Part shown: one piece after another, positions 11,827 to 22,510 of the stretch
Layout of the letters: every line of letters begins with the position of its first letter
Numbering within the stretch: the stretch's first letter is position 1
Assembly: GCF_036323735.1 (NCBI RefSeq)
Contig: NW_026947411.1
Span: 1,033,178 to 1,097,177, forward strand
Source: Rattus norvegicus
Taxonomy: Eukaryota; Chordata; Mammalia; Rodentia; Muridae
Length of the DNA stretch: 64,000 nt
Direction: 5' to 3'
Notes under the pieces: generated by a model
The model's database searches: none
Seen by the model: only the letters and a program-made list of their open reading frames with translations
What the model was told of the DNA's origin: nothing
Program-made: the position numbers and the translations under genes

Positions 11827-13393
11827 TGAAATGTTAGCGCTCTTTACAACAGGTTTTGAGAGTCCCTTACTGAAAGAATGGTCTTTTACAGCAAGACCTT
11901 CATTAACAGACTTCGATTTATCCCACGTACCAACGAAGTGAAATTGTCCCAGAAATAAAATAATGCCTCTCCAGAAACAGCTTTTATCCAATGATACACA
12001 TCTACTTCTATTTCTTAATTGCCATGTTGACATGGGCTTAGGATACAATATATTGGGTTGGGGATTTAGCTCAGTGGTAGAGTGCTTGCCTAGCAAGCAC
12101 AAGGCTCTGGGTTCGGTTCCCAACTCCCCCCCCCAAAAAAAAAAAAACAAAACAAAAAAAAAAAAACCAGAAACACGTCTATCTGCAGCATGGTCTTTAT
12201 ACTGAAAGGATACAATATATTCTGATTTATTAATGGTATTTTAGTATTATTTGGTTAATTGTTAAAATTTCAAAGGAACATACCTATTCCATGATTATAT
12301 CCCATACAACTTTTAATTTGATCTTGAAGTGTTTCATGAAAACTGAAGTATCAAAAATGTATATCTTCCCATTGAAAATTTGTAACATGCATCATGTGAA
12401 ATACCCAGTGTACCTCAATGATTGATGTCTCTGAAAGCATTTAAAGACTCTCCTACTGCATTACTTTAAGCGTGCAGAAACTTAACCCACATAGTTGCAG
12501 TTCCAGATTGGCTGTAAACAAATCACTTTCTGAGAGTTGGAAAGTGATTAAAACTTTTGATATGAAACTAGTTAGGACTTTGAGAAAAGGGAAAGGACAG
12601 GCCATAGAAAGTATGTTTTTAAAATTCTTTTCTTTAAATTACACTTTTTTATGCAATATATTTTATTACGGTTCCTCTTCCCTCTATTTCTCCCCTTCTT
12701 CTATACCTCTCCTGTCACCTGTATCTACATTCTTTCTGACTCTCAGTAGAAAACTAAAAATCATCCAAGGGTCAAAATTAAAGTAAATGTTAATGAACTG
12801 GAGTAGAACAAAACAAGCAGATAGCAAAGAGCCAATAAAAGGCAAAAGAATCAGGTACAGACACAGGGACCCAGACTTCCATTAACATACTAGAGAACTC
12901 TTAGGAAACATAAAACCAGGAAACAATGTATACAAAATCATACAGAGTAACCATTAATAGATGATTAAACAAATTAAAAAAGGAAAAGAAATTGTGAAGA
13001 AAATGTCCTAACGGATTATGAGACGATTCTCCAAAGATAATTTTGAGTACCCTTAGTGCTTTTTATGCAGTCTACCCTTAAAATTGAATTGTGTACCCAG
13101 TGAGAGTCCCTTGGAGAAAAGTAAGTTTTTATTTTCAAATGAATACCCATTGGAGATAACTTCCAGTTTAGAGATAAGGTGATGTTCAGGGCTTGGCTTC
13201 TTTCATGGGCTAATTAATAGGTAACGAGATCTGAGAGGTGTTGTCTTCTGAGCATTATTCAGTTTTGAGACTCAGGAAGTCGCAATAGTTACATCTATCT
13301 GAACAGGCCCTAAATTATATTGACCCTGCATATTCACAGTAACTAAGGACAGTGCTGGACAATAAAAGATGATGTAGCCACTGGTGTCTTACT
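11827..13393. repeat. Segmental duplication copy A, block 1
   Basis: This block matches 59411-60820 in the same orientation along its whole length. Shared phrases include CCTCTCCAGAAACAGCTTTT, ATGTATATCTTCCCATTGAA and GATTCTCCAAAGATAA-like text. Differences are scattered substitutions, small indels and one ID insertion present only here. Part of the block (about 12620-13360) resembles old antisense L1 3' UTR text, but the match between copies extends beyond it. The left boundary abuts non-homologous DNA in A and an L1 in B. Confidence 0.9.
12054..12206 (+). mobile_element. ID SINE with a unique 3' tail and a 14-bp target-site duplication
   Basis: The ID body (about 12054-12130) has the tRNA-Ala-derived A box TTTAGCTCAGTGGTAGAGTG and the B box GGGTTCGGTTCC. 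An A-rich stretch follows, and then about 40 bases of unique sequence (12167-12206) before the right target-site duplication. The duplication AGGATACAATATAT is perfect at 12040-12053 and 12207-12220. Duplication copy B has a single uninterrupted version of this site at 59624-59637. The unique tail before the duplication fits RNA polymerase III read-through from the source gene. Confidence 0.95.
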
Positions 13394-14269
13394 AGTGTTT
13401 AAATGTTTAGCATCATGCCCTTGTTCACCAAAAAGGCTCAGGTTATACCCAGGGGGTCATGAAGCAAAATATAAAGATATCCACGCGATATCAGGGTTTA
13501 GTCCAAAGAGGTTATGTTGGTTGGGGAGGATGAGGTTTAGAGTGTAGAGGGCTTCCATACATATGTGTTATGCATGTATGGAATTATCAAAGAATAAATT
13601 GCTTTCTTGAAACTTCTAAATGTAACCACCAAGAATATTTGGGAGATATTCTTTCAATTCTGCTCTATTTGTTTTAAAAATTGGGTCTCATTGTGTAGCT
13701 CAAATTACCGCAGAACTGCTAGTTTTCATCCTCCTTCATCCCCTACACTTGTAGCAGGTTTACTCAACATTGCCAAAATTATAGAATATGTGTAAATCTT
13801 CTGTTGTTGAAGTTTGATTACATAATGCATTATTCTGTCATTTGTTTTTCAGTTAACAATATATCTTTAATACATGTGCATGCTGAATTTCATCATGGAA
13901 TATATTGCATTTCATAAATGGTAGTATACTCATTTCTTTAAATAATAATCTAGTTGTGCCGTTCAGTTTATTTTCATTTTAATTAAATAAAGTTTGCTAC
14001 AGAAAATCAGCATGGACACTGACTCAGGCACTGTACTCAATAGTGATTATTAACATTATATTTTGTGTAAATTACAAAACACATTGTTGGAATGATGTCA
14101 AGGCTGTTAAGTAATGTAATACTTGTATAAATACTGCCAAATTTCCATCTCAGAAGACTCTAATAATATATATTGCTAACAATTTTATATGATAACTCAT
14201 ACTATACCATTCAAAATTAAATGGTAGACATATTTTAAAAAGGTATCAGTCTCTGACTTCTGTCAGTTC
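13394..14269. other. AT-rich DNA present in copy A only
   Basis: Start of a 3.4 kb stretch (13394-16831) with no counterpart in copy B. No gene recognised. A possible L1 3'-end relic with CAAAGAATAAATT lies near 13560-13600. Confidence 0.5.
13678..13765 (-). mobile_element. Possible B1-like SINE relic, antisense
   Basis: The phrase GGTCTCATTGTGTAGCTC followed by CATCCTCCTTCATCCCC has the layout of the antisense 3' half of an old B1/PB1 element. It is short and diverged. Confidence 0.35.
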
Positions 14270-14610
14270 TTTAATTAGGGGAAGGATTGAAGAAGTTGAA
14301 GAGGAGGCCAACCTCTATAGGAAGACAAGCAGTCACAACTACTCTGGAATGCTAAGATCTCCCAGACTCTGAGCCACCAATCAGGCAGGACAAAAAAGGT
14401 GATCTGAGGCCCTGACACATGTATAGCAGAGGACTGCCTGGTCTGGCCTAATCCTTGAGAGACTTGAGGCCCCAGGGTTTATGGTGCCTGGCAAGGTATG
14501 GGGAGCATCCTCTTTGAGTCAGGGAGGAAGACGTGGAATGGGATGAGGAACTGTGGGAGGGAAAAGGCACAATGGCAGGAATGTAAATAAATAAATTAAT
14601 TTTTAAAATA
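14270..14610 (+). mobile_element. Old L1 (Lx-type) 3' UTR, plus strand
   Basis: Clear Lx-type 3' UTR phrases are present: GCAGAGGACTGCCTGGTCTG, TTGAGAGACTTGAGGCCCCA, GGGATGAGGAACTGTGGGAG, and a GGAATGTAAATAAATAAATT end. The copy is truncated on the 5' side and carries no ORF2. Confidence 0.85.
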
Positions 14611-14864
14611 GTTTCACTCATAAATTCAAATGCTAGTTTCTTTTTAACATATACATTGCAATACAATCGTGAAATTTAGTGTTTTTGCTTAGTGAACGGT
14701 GTAAGCATTAATCCTTAATTTACTCTTCATACTATTTGCAATTTTCTCTATTCTTATTACTTTACATCAATTGTGTTTGGATATGTAGTATGCTTAGTAT
14801 TCATAATATGTGCAGAAAATACATTCATGATTTTTTATTTTAATGATCTGTTATGTGTGAACGT

Positions 14865-15030
14865 CTATGTATAGATTTGTGCACATGAACACAGGCACTT
14901 GGGGAGACCAGGAGATGTCAGATCCCCTGTAGCTGCTTTTACAGCTGGTTGCAAGTGGCTTCATAGGTCTTGGAAACTGAACGTGTTTGCTCTAAATAGT
15001 AGTAAGTGCTCTTAACTATTAAGCTAATAC
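14865..15030 (-). mobile_element. B3/B2-type SINE, antisense, diverged
   Basis: On the plus strand the order is CAGATCCCCTGTAGCTGCTT, ACAGCTGGTTGCAAGTGGCT, then AAGTGCTCTTAACTATTAAG. This is the reverse complement of a B3/B2 element with its tRNA-like end on the right. Confidence 0.75.
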
Positions 15031-15610
15031 TACAATACTTATTTCATAATAAAATCAACCTATCATTTTCTCATGGATTTCAAGGTATCTTTGAATTTGA
15101 GACATCTTGCCACCTTCTAGGTGCTGAGACTACATTCAGGCATTATTTTTTCCAATTTTCTTTCCTTTATCATAGTAAGATGCATTGGATTAAATATGTT
15201 AATATTATGCAGTAATTCTTTCAAATTATTACTTATAGAACCTAGGGTAAATATCGGTTTCTTTCCTCTGCAATTAACTATATTAATTTTACAGTTTCCA
15301 GGTCTCTCTTTCTTTACACAATCCATCTCATGTGTTTTTGCTTTCATATAGAATGAAGTAAAAGCTTTTTAGTTTTTCTTTGAGTAACTAATGTACTAAG
15401 AAAATGTGTTGAATTTCCTATTTAAGGCCAATACAATACATTATTTCTTTAAAATGTTCTTAGACTTTTGTTTTTTTTTTCCTTTCTTATTATAGTTCTG
15501 ATTAGTCTCATTATTAATATTCTGTGTAACCTTTTATGTGTGCATGTGTTGTAGTGGATATTGAAGTATTCAAACATATAAGTGTAGGTATCAAATTTAG
15601 GTTCTTAGTT

Positions 15611-15730
15611 TTTCTTTTTTTTTTTTTTTTTTTTTTGCTTTTCTTTTTCCTTATTTCGGAGGTGGGTATCCAACCCAGGGCCTTGCGTTTGCTAGGCAAG
15701 CGCTCTACCACTGAGCTAAATCCCCAACCC
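15611..15730 (-). mobile_element. ID SINE, minus strand, with target-site duplication
   Basis: A T-rich tail at 15611-15650 is followed by the antisense ID body ending in TGAGCTAAATCCCCAACCC. A 13-base flanking repeat with one mismatch, TTCTTAGTTTTTC and TTCTTGGTTTTTC, lies at 15602-15614 and 15732-15744. The 77- and 81-codon frames across it are by-products of the SINE. Confidence 0.95.
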
Positions 15731-15744
15731 TTTCTTGGTTTTTC

Positions 15745-16831
15745 AAGGCATGAAATTTTATCTGCTTGGACACCTCACTAGAACACACTATAAAAATTTA
15801 AGATGACATATAGCTCCAGGCTGCTTTTATGTAGACAATATTTTCATCATTTTCTTTTCACAAATAATTTGGTTATTCTTATATATTTTATTTTGCATGT
15901 ATACTTGATAACCCAAATATTTTAATATTTAATTAATAATTTTATCATAACTATTGTGTACATTAGACCTAGTTAATATGAAATAACCGTAGATACAATT
16001 GAATAAATGCAATTAGTTACCTAAAGCATGAAGCTTGGTACATAATTTTGTTCATTATTCCTATGCATTTGCATAAAGCAGAGAATATTTCATTGCTACA
16101 ATCCTGATGCCAATTTTACACACTATGACAGCTACCAACTACATTTGACATTTATTCACTTAACAGGAGTTAGGATTATATTATTAAATTATATTTCCCC
16201 AAAATCAAATAAATAGATTTATTTTGCCTCAATTAATTAAACACGCTATAGCAGGAAAAAGTTTAATTTCCTTTTGTTTGGTTAAGACTAAATTTAAATT
16301 TTTCACTCTCCAGCCCATCAGAAAGTCACTATTCTTATAGAGAAAGATGTACCACGCACAGGTCGAATTTCTAGTACAACATGTAATTACAATCATCATT
16401 CTTGTCAGTTTCAAGTGACTGTTCACATCATGCCTGTAAAAAAGAATGATCAACATGGTAGCATAACCAAAGTGCAGTGCAGTGGTATAAATAGCTTGGT
16501 GATAGCCAACAGCTCTCTAATTTTGCTTAAGTCCTGTTCAATGAATATGGATGGTACTGGTAATTTAGCCACATATATAAGTCTATTGAAGCTGTGGTTA
16601 TGGGGAAGAATATACAGCCCCTTACCACTTACACCAGTATCATACCTAACAACAATCATAGCCATGTGTCCTTATATACAGTATTAATTACAGTCTCTGA
16701 AACAAAGATCACAGTTAAAATCTCAGCCATTCAAAATGCAGGATAGAAATTTCAAGCCCAGTCTCAATGGCTCTATCTACAAAATGTCACTTTATTCAAG
16801 GTTGAGGAACATTACAGAAGACGGGGCAAGA
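15745..16831. other. AT-rich intergenic DNA, copy A only
   Basis: No feature recognised. Overlapping open frames at 16229-16690 on both strands have no motif. Confidence 0.5.
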
Positions 16832-16986
16832 AGATTGTAAGAGACTAAAGTTTACTATGAGATGGTGTCTCAAAGTAACACCAGAAATTACACTTATAGC
16901 ATCTCACTAACATGACTGCCTAAACAACAGCTGAGGAAGAGAGGGAATGGGGAAGAATGGAAGTTTAGTTTTCTTTCTGTTTCAAT
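16832..16986. repeat. Segmental duplication copy A, block 2
   Basis: Matches 60830-60980 closely, for example CAACAGCTGAGGAAGAGAGG in both copies, and leads into the polypyrimidine tract in both. It resumes homology after the 3.4 kb that copy B lacks. Confidence 0.9.
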
Positions 16987-17211
16987 TCCTCCTCCTCCTC
17001 CTCCTCCTCCTCCCCCTCCTCCACCTCCTCCTCCCCCCCTCCTCCACCTCCTCCTCCCCCCCTCCTCCTTCTTCTTCCTCTTCCTCCTCCTCCTCCTCCC
17101 CCTCCTCCACCTCCTCCTCCCCTTCATCCTTCTTCTTCCTCTTCCTTTTCCTCCACCTCCTCCTCCCCTTCATCCTCCTTCTTCTTCCTCTTCCTCCTCC
17201 TCCTCCTCCAC

Positions 17212-17290
<79 letters not shown>
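16987..17290. repeat. Polypyrimidine (TCC/TTC)n, (TC)n and (TA)n compound tract
   Basis: About 225 bases are almost pure pyrimidine on the plus strand, then (TC)n at 17213-17236 and (TA)n to 17290. The tract lies exactly where the A tail of the minus-strand L1 would be, so it may have grown from that tail. The poly-Leu/Ser and poly-Arg/Gly/Glu frames here are artefacts of the repeat. Confidence 0.97.
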
Positions 17291-17293
<3 letters not shown>

Positions 17294-19621
17294 TTGTTGG
17301 ATATTTCCTGTTTACATTTCGAATGTTATTTCCCTTTCCAGGTTTCCAGTCCACAAGCCCCTTAACCCTTCCCCCTACCCTTCTATAAGGGAATTCACAT
17401 CTCCACCCACAGCCTCCCCACACCTCCGCACATTCCCCTACACTGGGGTCCAACCTTGTCAGAAGAAAAATTGTTTCTCATTCCATTGTTTCTCAGCAAG
17501 ACCATCCTTTGCCACATGCAGTTGGAACCATGGGTCAGACCAAGTATATTCCTTCTGTTGTGGTTTGGTTCCTGGAAGCTCTGGTTTGTTGGCATTGATA
17601 TTATTATGGGGTTGCTAATCCCATCAGCACTTTCAATCCTTTCTCTAATTCCTCCAACTGGGGTCTGATTCTTGGTTCAGTGGTTTGCTGATGGCATTTG
17701 CCTCAGTTTTTGATATGTTCTGGCTATGTCTCTAAGTAAGGATCAATATCCAGTCATTGTCAGCCTGCACTTCTTAACTTCATCCATCTTATCTTGTTTT
17801 GGTGCTGTATATGTATGGGCTACATGTGGGCCAGGCTCTGAACAGCAGGTCTTTCCAGTTATAAACTTTTCCTCTTATCCCATCCCATGGGCATTTTGGC
17901 TCCCTTTTTAAAGAAGGAGTGAAGCTTCTACATTTTGTTCATCCTTCTTGAGTTTCATGTGGTCTGTGTATTGCATGATGGGTAATTCAAGCTTTTCGAA
18001 TAATATCTATTTATCAATGAAAGCATACCAAGTGTGTTTTTCTGTGATTGAGTAACCTCACTTAGCATGATAATTTCTAGTTCATAACATTTGCCTATGA
18101 ATTTCATGAAGTCATTGTTTGATATCTGAGTAATATTGTGAAGATGTACCACATTTCTGTATTCATTACTCTGTTGAAGGGCATCTGGGTTCTTTCCAGC
18201 TTCTGACTATTTTTAATAAGGCTGCTATGAACATAGTTGAATATATTTCACTGTTGTATGTTGACTGTTGTATGTGTCATTTGGGGATATGCCCAAGAGA
18301 GTTATAGCTGGGTCCTCAGGTCATGGAATGTTCAATTTTCTGAGGAACCTTCAGAAGGGTTGTACTAGTCTCCAATCAAACCAAAAATTGAGGAGTGTTC
18401 TTGTTTCTCCACATCCTCACCAGCATCTGCTGTTACCTGAGATTTATATATTAGCCATTCTGAATGTTGGGAGGTGAAATCTCAGATTTGTTTTAATTTT
18501 AATTTCCTGATGACTAAGAATATTGAACATTTATTTAGTTGTTTTTTGGCCTTTTGATAACCTTCAGCTGAGAATGTTTTGCAACTCACTGTACCCCATT
18601 TTAATAGGGTATTTTTGCTTTCTAGAGTCTAACTTCTTAAGTTTATTGTGTATTTTGGATATTACCCACTATCAGATTTAGGATTGGTTAAAATTTTTCC
18701 CAATCTGACAGTTGCAGTTTTGTCCAAATGACTATGTCTTTTGCCTTACAAAAGCTTCGCTGTTTTATGGGGTCCTATTTATCAATTCTTGATCTTAGGG
18801 CATAAGTCATTGGGGATTTGTTTAGGAAATTTTTTCCACTGCACATGTGTTCAAGACTCTTCCCCAACTTTTCTTCTATTAGTTTGAGTGTATCTGGTTT
18901 GATGTGTAGGTCCTTGTTTCACTTTGACTTAAGCTTTGTACATCTCATAAAAATGAGATAATTTGCATTTTCCTACATGCTGACTTCCAGTTGAACCAAC
19001 ATTATTTTTGGAAAATGCTATGTTTCTTCCTTTGGATGGTTTCTATCTCCTTTGCCAAATATCAAATGACAGGTGTGTGGGTTCATTTCTGGGTTCTTCA
19101 GTTCTATTCCACTGGTCTATCCATCTGTCTCTGTACCAATACCATGCAGTTTTCATCACTATTGCTCTGTAAATCTGCTTGAGTTCAGGTATATTGATTC
19201 CCCTAGAAGTTCTTTTATTGTTGAGGATACTTTTAGCTATCCTGGCTTTTTCTTATTCCAAATGAATTTGCAAATTGCTCTTTCTATGTCTATTAAAGAA
19301 GTGAGTAGGAATTTTGATGGAGATTGCATTGAATGTGTAGATTGCTTTTGGCAAAATAGTCATCTTTACTATATTAATCCTGTCAATCCATGAGCATGGA
19401 AATTCTTTCTATCTTCTGAGATCTTCCTCAATTTCTTTCTTCAGATACATGAACTTCTTATCATGCAGATCATTCACTTTCTTGGTTAAACTTACACCAA
19501 GATATTTTATATTATTTGGTAGTATTGTGAAGTGTGTAATTTCATTGTTTTCTTTCTCAGTCTGTTTATCCATTGAGGAGAGGAAGGCTACCGGTATGTT
19601 TGAGTTAATTTTATACCCTGA
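17291..19621 (-). mobile_element. Near full-length L1 (minus strand), part 1: 3' UTR and ORF2 3' region
   Basis: On the minus strand this holds the L1 3' UTR (17291-about 18000) and the C-terminal part of ORF2. On the plus strand the UTR shows ACATTTCGAATGTTATTTCC, CCCCTACACTGGGGTC and AAGACCATCCTTTGCCACAT. The element continues at 26101-26565 and 30961-34490, split by ERV1 and ERV2. Adding the three pieces gives roughly 6 kb with both UTRs, so an essentially complete L1 once stood here. The frame is broken throughout. Copy B keeps the ORF2 part of this L1 (61361-about 62815) but lacks the sequence matching 17216-18895. Confidence 0.92.
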
Positions 19622-19918
19622 TGTTGGGAGCAACTAAAGATGGCCCTGACATCTATTGGTCATTTGTGGTATACAACCATCAAGTCGTGTCTTTAGCTTT
19701 CTTCTGGCGTTTTACTAGGCCACAGTTGATAAGCATGTTAATAAGATATCTCCACTCCACTAATCCCCAGAGGGCAAGCTTATATCCACTGTCTGTTTTG
19801 AACTTCCTTTGTTCCCCAGGGTCCCCGGAATCAACAATGAGGTGTTCCTGCAATAAAGATTGTTAAAGAAGAATCCAAAGGTGTCCTGTCTTCCTTGCTG
19901 GTCGAGGTGGGCGCTTCA
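19622..19918 (+). repeat. ERV1 5' LTR
   Basis: Begins TGTTGGGAGC and ends GGCGCTTCA, matching 25794-26100. The poly(A) signal AATAAA is at 19852-19857. No clear TATA box is visible; TTATATCC near 19782 is a weak candidate. Confidence 0.93.
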
Positions 19919-19920
19919 AC

Positions 19921-19938
19921 TAGTGGCCCTTACTGGGA
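19921..19938 (+). promoter_or_regulatory. ERV1 candidate primer-binding site
   Basis: The sequence TAGTGGCCCTTACTGGGA starts two bases after the LTR end. ERV2 has the same spacing and a related sequence (TGGTGGCCC...) in the same place, which supports the position. The matching tRNA is not identified. Confidence 0.5.
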
Positions 19939-20404
19939 CCCGAGAAAATTATCTTTTCTCGTTTGGATTCAGAACTTTTTCAGTCTCAGGACTGTGGATG
20001 TTGGTAAGTTCCCATAAGGTTAAATTAGTTGCCGGAGTTGGGATGATAAGGCTCCCAGAATCGGAACGATAAGGCTCCTGAATAAGGGATTATAAAATTT
20101 CCCTTATAGGACAATAAGGTTCTCTGGAGTAAGCAGAGATGATGAAAGCCTTGGTTTAGAGGCAAAGGGGTTTGTGGAACACAGCAATGTTGCCTTTCCT
20201 ATTTGATCCTTTGTTGGTTGGACTAACACTCTTGCCTTATACTCTTTTTGTGTTGTGGTGTTGCTACTGTCTGAATTGCCACCGTCCAGGGCATGAATGC
20301 ATTTGCTGGGAAGAGCCCACTAATGATGAGCCACAAGATCGTGTGTAAATAAACAGGCCAGCTCGCCCTGCTCATAAATTGGTCGTAAATAAGGTCATAA
20401 AATC

Positions 20405-20764
20405 ATGGGAAACTCTCACTCCACCCCGCTGTTGTCAGCTCTTCAGGAGCTTCTTAGTCAGCATTAGCTTAAAATTGAAAAGAAATTCCTGTTGAGTTTT
20501 TTTGGTGAATGTAACCGTTGTGCTCTGTGGTTTATAGTTTCAGGGTTGCTCAATTTCAGAGTGTGGAACAAGTTAGGAAAAGATCTGGATAAGGAAACTA
20601 CATAGGGCAAGCTTAAACCAGGGACAAATCCGCTTTGGCGTATGGTTCGTACCTGCTTAGAAGATAAACAATGTGAAGAAGCTGTCATGACAGGTCAGAA
20701 AATCCTTAACGAGCAACAAGAGAGTATGTCAGAAGGAGAGAAAGTTTTGAGTTCTGCCAGTTGA
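20405..20764 (+). pseudogene. ERV1 gag start (matrix domain), broken
   Basis: An ATG at 20405 opens a 120-codon frame that begins MGNSHS, a myristoylation-type matrix start, followed by a short helix-like LLSALQELL. Farther on are LWRMVRTCLEDKQ and EEAVMTGQKIL, which look like the alpha-helical matrix fold of betaretroviruses. The frame contains two in-frame TAG stops (20465-20467 and 20603-20605) before a TGA at 20762-20764, so no full matrix protein is made. Downstream (20940-21030) a proline-rich relic may be the next part of Gag. The capsid, nucleocapsid, protease and reverse transcriptase that should follow are absent. The gag call rests on the start motif and on position after the leader. 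Confidence 0.7.
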
Positions 20765-21599
20765 AGGCCTGACCTTCAACTTTTGCTCACAGAAAGAGAG
20801 TGCTCATTAAGAGAAGCTATTTAAGGGAGCCTACCTTGTCTGCTGGCCTTATTCCAAGAGAGGAGTCAGTCTCCAGCATTAAGTTACTTTTCTCCTTAGT
20901 CATCATTAACATGAAGAGTGCCTTTTATCCTATCCCCACAGCAGCCAGTTCCTGCCCCTATGGTCCAACTGTCCCAGGTTAGGGGGCAGAGAAGCCCTGA
21001 GGACTGCAAAACTGCCAACAGCCAAAGGTGAAAGTTAAAACAGAGAGCATTCCTGGAAACCGGTTGGCCCAAGCCTAACCAGATGTGTTTCAAATGCATA
21101 TGTTTCATCAACTCTGACCAACTTTTACTCTGACAAGACGAGATAAAAATAAGGAGGACCTGAAGATCCAACCCTTCTCCTGAATTAGTAGCTCTTTTCC
21201 AAGAACCAGGGGCCATAAAACCTTTTGGCATCCCCTTATCTCCTGGAGCCATAAAACAGGGACGTATTGGGGGAAGATGGGCTGGAAAAGGCCTCGATGA
21301 TTTGGGCTAGCATGAGTAAAACTTGTAATAAAAAAGAGACAAGGTAATGGTAAAGTGTTTTTGTGTATGGGTTCATTTACAGTTATATTTCAGTCTTTGG
21401 ACGCTGACTAGAGATAGTTTACACCCTAGATATGAGAGAGAATAGGTTTGGGAAAAACAGTCCTCCCAGACTCTCCACAGATGCTTTGGAGAAAGAGAAA
21501 AACTTTCAGAGCTCTCCTGGAGACAGAAGAAAGGCCGAAGACGTCCTGCCTCTCTGCTGGTTCCTATTGGAGAAAATGCTTGTTTCTGGTTCTGGGTTC

Positions 21600-22312
21600 C
21601 ATAGGCAGGATATCTGGGTCCCTTCAGTTGGACACATCTAGTTTTTTTCCGTTTTTGTCTATTGTCTGTCCTTGGTACATAAAGCTGTCCATGACTGTCA
21701 GTTTATGTCTGTGGTTTTTGTTTCTCATTGTTTAAATGTTTTATGTTTAATGATCAAAAGAAAAAAAATGGTAAAAACTTTATCTGCCGGTTGTTCACAC
21801 CTTGATTTGGTTTTAACACATTTCTAAATTGAGAACAAATGAATAAAAAACAGTTTCAATCAGCCTTTTGAGCCCTATACCTCCAGCAAGGAACCTTGGT
21901 CAGCTCGAGAAGCTGCCGAGGGGGGGGGGGGAATGGAGCATCTGGAGAGCTGATCTTAAAAGCGCCAGCAGCTCCTCAGCTTCTTGGTATGGGAGCTGAT
22001 GGCTGTTTCTCTTAGAAAAATCCCTGACTTGTCATTAGATTTAGCAAGTGACAAGGTGCTTCTTTCAAAATCACAACTAGAAAAGGAAAAATATGGTGCT
22101 TGGTCTATATAATAAAGACATGTGTAACCACTTCAATTTTGCTTCTGACTGGTTTTGAATGTATAAATATCCTCTACATGTCTTGGTCATAGATTATTGG
22201 CCTTTAAGTTATTAGATATGGTTAAAAAACTAAAACATGGGCTGGGGATTTAGCTCAGTGGTAGAGCGCTTACCTAGGAAGCGCAAGGCCCTGGGTTCGG
22301 TCCCTATCTCCG

Positions 22313-22347
<35 letters not shown>

Positions 22348-22510
22348 AAAACATCTGTAACAAAAATTGACATAAAACTGGTAATTTGGATAGAGTCATT
22401 CTAGAAAATATGTAACATGAGCCAAACTAGAGAAACACGTCTAAATTAAGATAATATTTTCATAGAACTCTTGTCCAAGAAGCCAGGCACCCCCCAAATC
22501 ACAGAATGTA
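21600..22510 (+). other. ERV1 non-coding internal block shared with ERV2
   Basis: No retroviral coding sequence is seen. The block matches ERV2 on the opposite strand (about 28880-29650) with phrases such as TTGTCTATTGTCTGTCCTTG, CTGATGGCTGTTTCTCTTAG and GTGACAAGGTG. It sits where gag-pol should be. An ID element has inserted at 22239. A G run lies at 21920-21931. Sharing between two elements with different LTRs means that the block belongs to the retroviral family and is not a private insertion. Confidence 0.75.
22239..22345 (+). mobile_element. ID SINE inside ERV1
   Basis: ID body with TTTAGCTCAGTGGTAGAGCG and GGGTTCGGTCCC, then about 30 A. The 9-base target duplication CTAAAACAT lies at 22230-22238 and 22346-22354. 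The near-consensus body and long pure A tail suggest a young insertion. Confidence 0.96.

Noticed and set aside
12054..12130. tRNA-Ala-like sequence with A and B boxes, also at 15657, 22239, 28283 and 48899
   Set aside because: These are ID SINE bodies with A tails and target-site duplications, not functional tRNA genes.
11710..12150. 146-codon minus-strand frame
   Set aside because: Crosses unique DNA, the duplication border and the antisense side of an ID element; no family match.
16894..17618. 223-codon frame with Leu/Ser/Pro and Ile-Tyr runs
   Set aside because: Produced by the TCC/TTC, TC and TA repeats, then running into antisense L1 3' UTR.
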